Of a DNA stretch of 64,000 bases, positions 10,830-22,338 are shown piece by piece. The DNA comes from Emergomyces orientalis (Eukaryota; Ascomycota; Eurotiomycetes; Onygenales; Ajellomycetaceae). Under the pieces are notes generated by a model. It saw only the letters and a list, made by a program, of their open reading frames with translations. It made no database searches and was not told the DNA's origin. The stretch covers positions 372,001 through 436,000 of the forward strand of contig MOWL01000090.1 in assembly GCA_002110485.1 (NCBI GenBank), in the 5' to 3' direction. Both the position numbers and the translations under genes were made by a program. Within the stretch, counting starts at the first letter, position 1, and each line of letters begins with the position of its first letter.

Positions 10830-12581
10830 ATGGTCGCCATTGCAGACGCAACAAAGCATCTAGCTCTGATAGAGGACGATGACAAATTCGGAGCCAACAA
10901 TGGCGAAGAAAATGTCGCGCGTCTGGAAGAAATCCGCACAACACCACTCTTTTCTTCGGGCGTTCGAATGGCCATGCAAGTCCAGGCACAGGAGGAAATC
11001 CTACCCCAGTATGCCCTAATGGGCATGCGGACAGATACATATGGTAGATTCGAAGGGGATGGTGCCTCAGAAAGCCATATCCGACGATCGACGAATTTGG
11101 TCTATGCCAATATCAACGCGCCGTGGTCGACGTTTATCTGTGGCAGCCAAGGCAGCGGTAAGAGTCATACGCTCTCCTGCATGCTTGAGAATGCGCTACT
11201 CTATCCGTCCGATACGGGGACATTGTTCTCCCCATTGACTGGCCTTGTGCTACACTACGATAAGTTTACGGGAGTGAATACGGGCCAGCTGTGTGAGGCG
11301 GCGTATCTTTCGTCGAAGGTTCCGGTCCGTGTGCTGGTTGCCCCCAGTAATTATAGCCATATGGAGAAGCTGTATGCGAATTTGCCGGGGTTACCTGATG
11401 GGGCTCCAAGGCCTACAGTTTCGAGAATGTATTTTCGGGAGGATCAGTTGACGTTGGGCATGATGAAGGATTTGATGGCGGTTAATGGCGAAGGGACGCC
11501 GCCGCTTTATATGGAGGTACCTTTACTGAACGAAGAATTGTTTCTCAGCGATGGTTATCATAAAACATTGCACAACCGTGCTGACTGATAAATGAATAAT
11601 TTAGGTCGTTACGAAAGTCCTGAGAGAAATGGCAGAGGAGTCGCTTGGTCGACGGGGGATAAATTTCACCGCGTTTAGAAACCGTCTCAGTGCCGAGGAT
11701 TGGAACAAAGGCCAATCGGGCCCTTTGCAGATGCGGCTCGATTTGCTAGAATCCTTTCTTGAGAAGTCATCGAGAAAGCCAGCTCGAGGACTTGCGGTGG
11801 GGAAAGGAAGACAGGGCGAAAATATCTGGAACTTCCCGAGGGGATCATTAACGATAGTCGACCTTAGTTGCCCGTTTGTGGACGAAAATGATGCGTGTTC
11901 ACTTTTTAATATCTGCTTGAGCATTTTTATGGAGCGGCGGAACGAAGGCGGACGTGTCGTGGCCTTGGACGAAGCCCATAAGGTTAAATATATTTCCATT
12001 TCCAGCTTTTTTTCTTTTTCTCTGTCTTTGTTTTCTTCACTGCTCAATTGTGCATAAAATTCTAACACCTCAATTTATAGTTCTTGACGACAAATAGCCG
12101 TGAAGGTGGTAACCTAACCGATACCCTGCTGTCACTTATTCGTCAACAAAGACATTTAGCCACGCGGGTCATCATTGCAACCCAGGAGCCCACGCTATCA
12201 CCGAATCTACTAGACTTGTGCAACGTCACCATCGTTCACCGGTTTACCTCACCTGCTTGGTTCACGACGCTGCGAGCCCATCTTGCTGGTGCAGCTTTCG
12301 ATGATAATAAGCCGAAATATGGCTGCGATAATTTATTTTCTAGAATCGTAACCCTGAAGACCGGGGAGGCTCTGGTATTTTGTCCCAGCGCGCTATTTGA
12401 CATCGTATCGGATGACGTGTTGGAAGAACCCAAGTCATTAGTTGGCGAACAAGAGCCGCACGGGGGGGCGACTGCGTTAAAATCACTGAAAATTAAAGAG
12501 ATGGGGCCGCGATATGCCAGAGTGAGAATCCGCAAACGGGTCACTACGGACGGCGGACGCAGTATTCTTGCCGAAAAGTGA
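10830..12581 (+). CDS. HerA/FtsK-like P-loop ATPase, uncharacterised
   Basis: Exons 10830-11516, 11605-11982 and 12081-12581 give 521 aa; both introns are phase 0 and the frame holds across them. A Walker A motif, GSQGSGKS, lies at residues 105-112 (Lys111), and a Walker B, VVALDEAHK, at about 347-355 ending exactly at the second intron. These are followed by RVIIATQEPTLSPNLLDLCN at about 384-403. That last block closely resembles the sensor region of HerA/FtsK/VirD4-type ATPases (SQRPS..LxxxxLSQCN), which form ring motors that move DNA or protein. Superfamily membership is a reading of motifs; substrate and location are unknown. No signal peptide or membrane helix is seen. Comparable proteins in other filamentous fungi are usually annotated only as P-loop hydrolases. 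The start has no close rival because the next in-frame ATGs would remove conserved sequence. Confidence 0.82.
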
Positions 12582-13106
12582 GATAGTCCCCATGATTTCA
12601 GTGCACCCTGAGATGGCTTCAGGGTTGTTTTCTTGTTTCCTTTCGTTTTCATTTTTCAAATTTAATGGGCCATGGGCTTTTGGTCTGAATATGGTGTCCT
12701 ATGGTTAGATTTCATAAAGGAACTATTAATTAGATGATTCTTCTTCTTCCAAAATGCACTTTTTTCCACAAAAACACCTTCCTTACTTTTTGGGGCCTTA
12801 CGAGCGGTGGTTAAATTACGTCATATCTTACTAACCACCTCACCTGACCTCGCTCTGCCAAATTAAGTCCAATAATCATCAACCATGGAGACGAAGACCT
12901 TATTAAATCTGAACTTCTTGGGTGGGCTGCAGAACCGGTTTCACGGTTATGATAGATGGTACAACTATGTGCCGGCTGTACGGACTTTTTAGTCTTTTTC
13001 GGATGACGCTGCCATAGCATTGGAAGAAGTAAACCCCGCCAATATTCAACCTTTGTCTCCTCCATCACCCACCTCTTCTCATCCCACCCGCTTATTGAGT
13101 TTTGCA
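12582..13106. other. Intergenic; no gene recognised
   Basis: About 0.5 kb between two plus-strand genes, AT-rich, presumably the terminator of the ATPase gene and the promoter of the K+ channel gene. No motif stood out. Confidence 0.6.
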
Positions 13107-15348
13107 ATGGATAGCGGAAATAATGCTTCAGATATTCCCTCGTTAAGAAGAGGGTCAACTGGCTGTGAAAGCACCGCTCTTGAAGAGCATATCCCGCGGA
13201 ATGAGGCTGAGGACGACGAAGCGTGCCCTTTGGAGACCAGGTGGTGGTTGGCAAGCACTGCGTTTCCGTTGCTAGCTGTATGTAATTTTCCTACATCCAT
13301 TTTTGAGGATTATGCTGCGACTCATTTTTTGGGGGGCATTGGGGCTCTTTTGTACCAAATGAACAATATTTAGAGCGAAGCTAAATACAATATTAGGGTA
13401 CTTTTGGGCCCACCGCAAGCGCCTTTAGCATCTGTTCTCTTGCGGAACGATGGCGGGCCAAACTTCCCCCTGGAGGGTCGTTGGAGAATGCAGTTCCCAT
13501 AGAGGACCCTAAATGGTTGTACCAACGCTGCACTGCCTGCCCATTTTTCTCGAGCTTCCCTTGCTGATACGATGGATGAGCCTCCCTAGGGCTATTGCTG
13601 TCAACTCCATCTCCCTCGGCTTTGCATTGATATCAAACTTTTCTCTCTTGCTAAACATGGCCAGGCGGTTGCCTTTCCCGATCGCCCAACCTATTACTAT
13701 CGGTGGATGGTATATTTCTTCAACCCTGCTAATTTGCCTAGCAGCTCTTCTCCGCCATCGTACAGACACGGCCACCCACAAGATGACTCAAGCTTACTAC
13801 TATGCAATTATGGCCGCAGCTCTTTACTTCCTGGTTTCTTCACTCATGGTTGTGACCGTTTTTGGGGCAAAGAGAAATCATTACAGCAGAGAGTTTCGCC
13901 TCACCGCAAATCAAAGATCTCTGATGCTGCAGACAATCACCTGGTTAGTTTATTTGCTGGGTGGTGCAGCAATCTACGCGCACATCGAAGACTGGGACTT
14001 CCTTGACGCTGTATACTGGGCAGATGTCACTCTACTTACAGATGGTTTTGGAGACTTCTCCCCCAAGACTCATCTCGGTCGGAGTCTGTTATTTCCTTAT
14101 GCTGTAGGGGGGATATTGACCCTAGCATTGGTTGTTACATCGATACGAGATCTGATGATAGACCGGGGCAAAAAAGCGATAATTGCCAGACGGACGGAAT
14201 TGACTAGAAAACGCATCGCAGACCAAGTTAGAAGAGGGAAAGGAAGGGTGAGTGGGATAAAGCTTCCACCAATTTCTGATCCATCCCAGCTGTCAGAAAG
14301 CCAGAGGCAGGAAGCGGAGTTTTATCTTATGCGCCAAATACACAAAGTCGCCTCCTTAAAAATGAAGTGGTTTCTGCTCGGTGTTGCTGCATGTGCGTGG
14401 ATGGCGCTGTGGCTCCTTGGGGCACTCGCTTTTTGGATCGCAGAAGAAGCCCAAAACTGGTCATATTTCGACTCTCTATACTTCGCCTATACGTCTCTCC
14501 TTACTATTGGCTATGGCGATTTCCTACCCAGTGACACGTGGGGGAAACCATTTTTAGTGTTTTGGTCCTTGCTCGCCATCCCTACCATGACCATCCTATT
14601 CTCCAGCATGGGGAATACTATTGCAAAACTTGTCGAGGATGCTACCAATTTCGCTGGTGAATTAACTGTTCTTCCTGGAGAGGCGAGTTTCAAAGACGTA
14701 ATCTCTTCCCCTATACAACAGCTCCGAGAGTTGAGTTATCAAACACCGCGAGAGCTCTTGAACCGCACGATATCCCGAGTTCACCATGCTGAGAGCATCC
14801 CAGCCAACCAAACAAGCCCGCCAAGATCCATAGAGTTTGGTGGACATAGGACACTAAGCTCAAAGGACAAATCCAGAAAGAAAGATATAGAAGACGCTTC
14901 TACAAATCCACATCGGCGCCAATACATTCTTATTCGTGAAATTTGCAAAATCTACCGAGACTTAAATGCTCAGCCCCCGAAAATGTATACGTACCATGAA
15001 TGGCATTTCTATTTATCACTGGTTGGGAAAATGAGATTGTGTTCGAGTTATATAAATATCCCTCGAGCACAAATCGAAGAAATTCAAGGATTAGATCACC
15101 CCCGAATCGGCCTCCGAACATCAGTGATCGTCGAGAAACCGAACAATCTTAACAACAACTGGAGCTGGATTGGGACAAGAAGTCCATTGATTGGCGATAA
15201 GGATGAAGCACAATGGATCTTCGAAGCCTTGTCTGCTGCGCTAGAGCACGAACTCAAATTTCAGAGCGAGCAAGATGGAATAAAATCTGGTGACAGCCCC
15301 TTTACACAAATTTCCCCGATACCCTTAGATTGCGATCATGAACAGTGA
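13107..15348 (+). CDS. tok1: TOK-type outwardly rectifying two-pore K+ channel
   Basis: Exons 13107-13277, 13397-13515 and 13590-15348 give 682 aa. The second intron (GTTGTA...CCCTAG) was placed so that DPKW runs into AIAVNSISLG, the conserved order. TOK channels pass K+ out of the cell when the membrane is depolarised beyond the K+ equilibrium and have eight helices with two pore loops. Both selectivity filters are visible: TDGFGDFSP with GFGD at residues 249-252, and TIGYGDFLP with GYGD at 404-407. The first intron falls just before FGPTASAFSIC in the N-terminal helices. The C-terminal 260 aa are hydrophilic. The final codons contain an embedded donor-like CAGTGAGT at 15344-15351, so a further 3' exon is possible but not needed. 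Placement in the plasma membrane follows from the family. Confidence 0.93.
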
Positions 15349-15671
15349 GTTTAAATTTAGCAGCCAGCCATGTTTTTGTTTGCTAGTATGTTCTCTCTTG
15401 TCCCTTTTTGTTCTTGCATCTACCAGTTGACTTTTGAAATTAAAAATAATGAAACATTTGCCAGACTTTCTTTCAAAGAAAGAAATTCATTCTAATATAT
15501 GAGTTATAATTAAAATATCACTTGTTCATTGTTTTTTCATCACAGAGGTCAACTTATTGTTGAATACATTTTTGTTTCAAAGAAAAAAAGTACATCTTGA
15601 AACTTTGCTTAATTGATTTGGAACAAATAATCTAAATCAACATTTCACAATTAATCACTTGTTGCAATGTT
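15349..15671. other. Intergenic; AT-rich, nothing recognised
   Basis: About 320 bp of strongly AT-rich sequence with repeated TTTCAAAGAAA-like words (near 15472 and 15577). It serves as the K+ channel gene's 3' region and the next gene's promoter. Confidence 0.6.
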
Positions 15672-18359
15672 ATGATGGTTGATTGTGCTATTCACAACTT
15701 TAATTTATCTTCATCATGTCACTTTATGTTCATTTCTACAATTAAAATGCTTCTTTTAGCGGGTATTTTGCTTTCTTCATCTTCTATCGTTTTTGGGAAT
15801 CTTTTTTTTATCTTCCTTATGTTTACTGGGCAGTATCTACCCGCCATGGCCCCTTGCAGTACCTTAATTACATCCAATTCCTCGGGGTGCCTGTCAGCTA
15901 GGGGGAGGTCGCCGCAGCTCTTGCAAGATCTTATTTCCACATACATCCCGGACAAAGACTCGCTCCGTTCATCGAATTCCGATCATGTTCCGCTGTCTCA
16001 TTCGCCTATTAAAAAACTACGGGCAAGTGCTGAACCAATCGGTGTCGTTTTCGCTACGACCACTGTCACAGTTACTGCTGCAGTTTCTCCCAGCGCAGGT
16101 TTATCAAGTTATGCACCATCCAGCTCTACACACGCAATTCTCATGTGGTCAAGTTCGACTCTATCGACTTCCACGCCGTCAAGCTCTATACTATCCGCTC
16201 CCGCGTCGCCATCATCAAGCAAAATAGCAGCAACATCCGGATCCCCAGAAGCCACGGGCTCTACGGTAGCGGCCAGCGAATGCTCTGGCTCAAAGCAGGT
16301 GCCAAAACAGATTCTCGTTCTGCTGATAACTATAGCCGTAGTCGCTGTCATGTTGTCTCTGGCACTATGTTGGGTGAGGAAGAGTCGTAAGTTCTGTAGG
16401 CAGTGCAAAGCGGTCATCCTTAGCCAAACGCTTACCAAACAGACTCCTCCAACGCATGACCATGGCGCACAGTCGTTATCAGAGCTAGACAATCAGTCGG
16501 GTATGGCAGAGAGGATAAGAGGCATGGCTTCATCCGCATTGAGTTTAAATAGTCAGATAGCCCGACCAAACTCTCACGATGCAGAACAAGGAAATCCTCA
16601 GTGGACATCAGCTGGGGAAAATAGCTCATTACCCCTTGACCCCCGAATGGCCACCATGGCTCCGAGAATACCTCAACTCTACTGTAAAACCCACGAACCG
16701 GTTCCTACGGACCTTTATGCTAGTGTTTCAGCGAGTGGCGGTGAGCTACGACGAGGTCATGCATCGATCTCTGTAACATCTATAATCGACAAGTACACTC
16801 AAGTCCCCGACGAAAATAGGCACCGCGGTAACTTCCAAGGCGCCGAGCATATTCGTATTCTAGGAAACTCACACAATCCGAGGTATGATGGAAATCCTTC
16901 AGTGGGCTTAGGACGCGGAATTTTACGGCGTCGGATGCAGGACAATGGCCCAGCCATAAGTAACGATTCCATATTACCGGATCCCGCGTGGAAATACCCT
17001 CAACCCAATGAGACGGAAGATGCCATAAGTTCCTCGTCCCCGCCTCAATCCGAATCATATATTCGAGACAGGGAAAAACAAGCAAGGCGCCTTGAAATCA
17101 AAACTGGACGTTTTGGGCCCGTTTCCAGAGATGGACAGCCCCCTAGTGATCAATATAAAAGGTTGTGGGCTCAGACATCCCGACATGAAAGACAAGAGAA
17201 GCAGAGCGAATGCGGCTGTAACCACATGGACTCTTCATATACTAGTCAGCCTAGCTCGATGACATCGTTGACATCTGCATGGCCACGGATAGCCGGAAAT
17301 GTTAGCGATGATAATGCTCCAAATTTTATCATTGTGCCAAGTAGAAATAACACTTCCCCCTCCGATACAACACAGGATTCAAACGAGAATCTCAGCAAAA
17401 TGTTAAAGCGCTGGGAATTACTCGATCAGCAAAATATTGGGCTCGTTGATAGAGTTCCGGCTCGATCTTCCTTTGCGCGGAATAGGTTGAATGGCTATTT
17501 AAACGGCAAGCCTAATCCGCATGAGCTGAACGTCCGAAGGTCAATGTCGACACCACTTCCAGGGATCTTATCGAAATTACCCTTTTCGGGGGTTATGATC
17601 GCTGAGAATGTTGAGAACGCTAAATTACAGGCGTCAAAGTACTGTCGAAACAGACCAGCGCAAGAAGATCAGACTGTCCATTCAACTCACTATGAGAACT
17701 GTGTGACAATTGACCAATATCGAGAGACTCCCAATGCTGAGGTAGATAATGAAAACTCTCACGACCACGGATTCGGCAGACCTTGCTCCCAGCAACAGAC
17801 ATACAGCGAAAGCTTTTATTCGCGACCAACCACGTTACGACGAGTTCCAGAATATTGGCAGACAGGGGATGAAGAATACGGTGGCCACGGGTATTCCAGC
17901 CCGCAACATTATGACCAGCGAGCTTACGGAATATCAGAAACTGGACCTAGTGAACCCACACCAGCCACGTCATTCCTCAACGAAGACGACGATGCTAGCG
18001 ACTCGTCAGTGGGTTGCGAATATAGATACTGCGAGCCAGACGGTCAAGAGCAACTAAGCCGAAAGAAATGGAGTGACATATCTCTCAGTGAGCGAGGCAC
18101 GATTCGTGAAAATGCTCTCCGTCGCCATATGCATAGTATGAGGGCGGCGGCGGATGGACTACCGGCTCCTAGTGCTACTACCAAGAATGATGATGCTAGA
18201 AGTCCTGGGATCTCCAGACCCAGTTCGTTTATCCGTGGATTTGTGGACATATACGGGGGAATTAGGAAGAAGAAGAAGAAGGGAAAGAAACCTATTGTAG
18301 GAGAAGGTAGCAAGAGTACGTCGAGTTTTTTGGACGTGAAGAAATTCTTTCAGTACTAG
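15672..18359 (+). CDS. Large single-pass membrane protein, unknown function
   Basis: An uninterrupted frame of 895 codons. I do not recognise a family. A Ser/Thr/Ala-rich segment (about residues 120-205) resembles a glycosylated ectodomain. It is followed by one clear helix at about 212-234 (ILVLLITIAVVAVMLSLALC), a basic stop-transfer stretch (RKSRKFCRQCK) and a 650-residue hydrophilic, Ser/Pro/Gln/Arg-rich tail ending in a lysine cluster (GIRKKKKKGKK). The layout is that of a type I wall-stress or adhesion-like sensor, but no WSC or other sensor domain is seen. The start is uncertain. Residues 1-58 derive from T-rich DNA; internal ATGs at 15747 (followed by a hydrophobic MLLLAGILLSSSSIVFG stretch that could be a signal peptide) and 15846 are plausible alternatives. 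It is probably restricted to Onygenales or close relatives. Confidence 0.7.
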   Translation: MMVDCAIHNFNLSSSCHFMFISTIKMLLLAGILLSSSSIVFGNLFFIFLMFTGQYLPAMAPCSTLITSNSSGCLSARGRSPQLLQDLISTYIPDKDSLRSSNSDHVPLSHSPIKKLRASAEPIGVVFATTTVTVTAAVSPSAGLSSYAPSSSTHAILMWSSSTLSTSTPSSSILSAPASPSSSKIAATSGSPEATGSTVAASECSGSKQVPKQILVLLITIAVVAVMLSLALCWVRKSRKFCRQCKAVILSQTLTKQTPPTHDHGAQSLSELDNQSGMAERIRGMASSALSLNSQIARPNSHDAEQGNPQWTSAGENSSLPLDPRMATMAPRIPQLYCKTHEPVPTDLYASVSASGGELRRGHASISVTSIIDKYTQVPDENRHRGNFQGAEHIRILGNSHNPRYDGNPSVGLGRGILRRRMQDNGPAISNDSILPDPAWKYPQPNETEDAISSSSPPQSESYIRDREKQARRLEIKTGRFGPVSRDGQPPSDQYKRLWAQTSRHERQEKQSECGCNHMDSSYTSQPSSMTSLTSAWPRIAGNVSDDNAPNFIIVPSRNNTSPSDTTQDSNENLSKMLKRWELLDQQNIGLVDRVPARSSFARNRLNGYLNGKPNPHELNVRRSMSTPLPGILSKLPFSGVMIAENVENAKLQASKYCRNRPAQEDQTVHSTHYENCVTIDQYRETPNAEVDNENSHDHGFGRPCSQQQTYSESFYSRPTTLRRVPEYWQTGDEEYGGHGYSSPQHYDQRAYGISETGPSEPTPATSFLNEDDDASDSSVGCEYRYCEPDGQEQLSRKKWSDISLSERGTIRENALRRHMHSMRAAADGLPAPSATTKNDDARSPGISRPSSFIRGFVDIYGGIRKKKKKGKKPIVGEGSKSTSSFLDVKKFFQY

Positions 18360-19147
18360 GCTAGCGACGCTAAAGGTGTTTTGCTGTCTCATATTTCAAG
18401 CACCTTCGCATCAATACTATGCCATCGGCTTGTCCATACAGCCGATTATTGATAAATGATATCTTAGCAGCAGTCAACCTAGAAAATAAGGTGGGCCCCG
18501 AAACACATCTTATTCACTGAATTTGAATGAATTTGAAGATACATTTTTCATTATTTTTCCCCATTCGCAGCCAGGACATATTCAACCAGCATGACGACTT
18601 GTAAGATTAAGGTTTTAGTTTGCACTGGGCACCGCGATCTACTAGTCCCGAATAGAACTAGTGGCTAGATTAGGTCTTCCCGTGATCTAAATTGTGGCCT
18701 GTGCGGTGTTTACCTCCCCAACGGCATTTCTTGCATTGTATATCGCTGAAATGGAGGATGAACAGTTTTGAGGGGCTGGGAATTTTTGCAATTAGCGTGA
18801 ATCATACGGAGTACAAATCTGAGACAACCCGAAATAGGGCGGAAGAAGTCACTGAATATTGTTTTGTAAACTCGCAAATAAGCGTCTGCCACGGCGCTGG
18901 GTTGGTGGCTGGGACGCTGGGCACTAGCCCAACCTCCCAACTCGCCTTACCACCAACCACCACATATCGCGTTGCGTCAGACCGGCCACCGAGAACCCCA
19001 TTAATACCAGCATTTTCCGACCGAGCCAGGCTTCTTGCTTCATCATGAACTCTTGCTTCGTGAATTTTTCGATAGCATTTTGATTTTCTTGTATTCTGGT
19101 TTTCTGCGATTTTTAGCTTGCTATATACCCCAGATTTTATGACCGTT
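18360..19147. other. Intergenic; no gene recognised
   Basis: About 0.8 kb between two plus-strand genes. The 118-codon frame at 18692-19048 has no motif and ends before the next gene's splice-consistent start, so it is taken as non-coding promoter or leader sequence. Confidence 0.55.
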
Positions 19148-21647
19148 ATGCCCCCTCAACCCCCCGCCAACTTGAAAGCTGTAAAGTGTAAGATACCGCA
19201 AGAACGTATCCCTGCTAGGTGAAATTTTTGCTGACGGGTTTTTGTGTACAGCTAACCAGCCTCAATTAATTCACTCCTCATCCCAGCAATCCATCGCCGC
19301 CTCTGATGATTACTACTCCTTCTCGGACATCTCCCAAACTTCAAATCGCAGCAAAGTCACTGTCGTGCGATATGCGACCCCTCCTACCCGAAGACCTTCA
19401 CCATCTCCCAATATGACCTCTCGAAATGCCCAAGACGATGTGATGGAGGGAGCTCGCAGCAATGCAATGGGACCCGACCCCGAACCGGCCCCCAGGCAAA
19501 TGACTGTCGCACCAAATGTTCAAGATAGCACCAGGGTGACAGAAAGCGGAACACCGTCGCCCGGTGTGGATGATATGCCATACATTAGATTTGCCATCGA
19601 CCAATTAACTCGCGATGAAGAGTTACTCGGGGAAGGACGGCATGGCTCGGTTGTGAACACTGAGTATCCCGTTGAGCGTATCGTCCCAGATCAAGGACTA
19701 GGATACTATGCCTCTACTACCACTCAGCCCATGGAGCAATCAAAGAAAGAGCCCCAAATACTAGATCGCTGCGACTCGCCAGGTAAGTTAGAACATCAAT
19801 CCTCCCTTCTCGTTAGATACTAGAGATACTGACCAAAGCGCATAGTTTCAACTATTCTTCGCCCAATGTCGCCTCCCTCGGACGGTTACGGATACCCACA
19901 GCTTAACTTTGTTCCTTTTGTGCTCCGCCCTCTTGCTCTTATCTCACTTATCACTATCTGTCTCTCCATGATGGCAGCTCTCGTATTCTGTATCATCTGG
20001 CCGCAACGACATGCCGGTTTGTGGGCTTACGATGGGCTGGGTGGTTCGCGATATTTCGTGTTTCGATTTCTCCCACAGCTACTTGCCATTTTAATCACAC
20101 TTTGGCTGTTCGCCGTACAGTCCGCTGTGTATCGAATTCTTCCCCTAACAATTTTGTCGTCGGGGTGTGGATCGGAAAATGCGCTACAAAAAATTCGGAT
20201 CCTGCCGCACAATTTCCTGTTTCCGGACATATCGCCCTTCCGGCACGGTGAATGGTATACTGGCATCTTCCTCGTCATAGTATGGGCGGTTAATATTTTT
20301 ACCGTCCCACTACAAAGCTCGCTCTTTGTCGCTCGCTTTTATGATCAAGCCGGAGGGTTTCAATGGACCACCACTTCAGGCGTCGCCGGGACTCTGGTTG
20401 CCCTTTATGGACTGCTTATCATGGCGCTATTAGGCATTATGTTTCGTTTTAGCTGGCGAGAAAGTGGGCTTCTGTGGGATCCAGTTTGCCTTGCCGATAT
20501 AATCCCCCTCATTCAAAAATCCAATGTGCTAGATCAATTTTATCGGACTGAGATCTCTCGGACTGTGGAGAAGACCCTCTTGCCTCGTGAACTGCGATTG
20601 GGATATTGGTCCTCGGATACCAATGACCAGAATATTCTATACGGAATTGGCGAGGCAAACGTAACAGGAGGCAAGGAATCTTCCAAGCCGAAACGGCAAT
20701 CCCAAACATCTGTTCCTGACCATGCCGATAGCGAGCGACAACATCTGACCAACAAGGACTCCTTTGAAAGGAACATACACTCTCCGTTCGTTCGATATCG
20801 TTGGACAGCCTGGTTTCTAAGAGATACCTGTGTTGTCGCATGGATCGTCATAGCGAATGTCTTGATTATTGCTTTCATCGTCGTTACTTTCGTCAAGCAA
20901 CCTATCAGAGACGGATTCGACCCCCTTTTACCCACATTACCCTCGTCAACCAGTTTCTCCTCATCCAACTTTCTATACAGCTTCATCCCATCTCTCATCG
21001 GAATAATACTTTTTCTCCTCTGGCAACCAATTGACCAATACTTCCGTGCCGTCCAACCATTTTGCGACCTCTCCTCCCCCAACGGTGCCCATGCTGAAAA
21101 AAGCCTCTTGCTAAGCTACCCATCCTGCTTGCCATTGGAAGTTACCCTCCTCGCACTCAGTGCCGGCCACTACAAAGTTGCATACATCTCATTTATGAGC
21201 CTTGCCTCTCTCGCCATTCCCGTCCTCGCAGGGGGCGTGTTCATGGCCCGCCTCTACCCCAAACACGATCAAGTCCGCATCTCCACCTTCTTACCGGCCT
21301 ACTACACGATGATGTGCTTCGTGATCATATGTGCTCTTTCATTCCTTGTCCTCTGGCCGCGGCGCAAACGCTACCTGCCCCATGCCATTTACACGTATGC
21401 AGATATTATAAGTTTCCTTTACCAAAGCCCTCTTCTGTCCGATAAGGTATTCCGGGAGCCGAGAACGAAAGCAGATTTGGTGACAAGGGTGATTGTCGCG
21501 CCGCCAGGGGAGGGTGAAAAGGCTCTATACGCCTATGGCCTATACCACGGTCGGGACGGGCAGGAACATCTTGGAATCGATCGGCTGAGGAGAGTTGGCC
21601 AAGTGGAGATGTTCGTCACGCTGGACGATGGAGGTGGGGTTGTGTGA
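19148..21647 (+). CDS. DUF3433 (PF11915) polytopic membrane protein
   Basis: Exons 19148-19187, 19252-19782 and 19846-21647 give 790 aa. The first short exon (MPPQPPANLKAVK) was chosen because GTAAGA at 19188 and TGTACAG ending at 19251 join it in frame to NQPQLIHSS. Residues 1-about 195 are disordered and Ser/Pro-rich. Two similar membrane modules follow: the first opens with LRPLALISLITICLSMM (about 205-225), the second near 508-540 with RWTAWFLRDTCVVAW. Duplicated modules are typical of DUF3433 proteins. In databases these are often mislabelled as phosphoribosylaminoimidazole-succinocarboxamide synthase; nothing here resembles that enzyme. Function is unknown. It lies tail-to-tail with the second RTA1 gene. 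Confidence 0.85.
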
Positions 21648-22338
21648 TATTTACTAGAAGTTATATGGTACACCCCTTCGCATTGTGCAGTATCGAAAAA
21701 GCTGCGGTGAAAAGGGGATTTTAAAAATTGCGTCTTGCATTCTTTGGAGTTATTGAATTTTATTTTGGTTCCTTTTGGGCCTGGGAATCAAACACAACCG
21801 CTTCCCACCCTAACACCACCACATTTTATATCCAGCTCGCAAACAAACGAAACGACAAACTATAACGAATGATACAAACAACGAATGATATGAGAAAAAC
21901 GAAGCCACAAATCTGTCTACTTTTATTTACTTTTATTTACTACACTTCTCTCATGATAGAAGCGATGGCGCATTTTGATTATTTATTTATTCTGCTCTTG
22001 CTTTGCGAATTTCTATTGGTCCTCCCTTCGATTCCGAGTGGCTGATATCTGTACATTTGTGGCCTTTTCTTTTTTTTTTTCAACATAACAAACATCCTTT
22101 TCGTCTCCTCAGTATAGGTTTTGGTTTTCTTATCTTAATTTATAAAAACATAGGATTTCCCGCCCTCAGGATTAACATAGTCTCAAAGTCTAGGAAATCA
22201 TTCAAATACAAACAAATAACTCCTTATGTTCGTTCATATCTCGTGTCTTTGAAATAAAAAGTAGTATATGAAAACACGCGCAAATTAAAAACAATATGCT
22301 ACAGCGAAACAAGAACCTGGTCCCCTGTGATCTTTCTT
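21648..22338. other. Convergent 3' intergenic region
   Basis: Shared 3' flank of the DUF3433 gene (+) and the RTA1 gene (-). AT-rich, with tandem copies of CTTTTATTTA near 21918-21940 and of ACGAATGATA near 21864-21890. No gene recognised. Confidence 0.6.

Noticed and set aside
15344..15351. Extra 3' exon of the K+ channel gene through CAGTGAGT
   Set aside because: The protein is already full length and no clear continuing exon was found in the AT-rich sequence after it.
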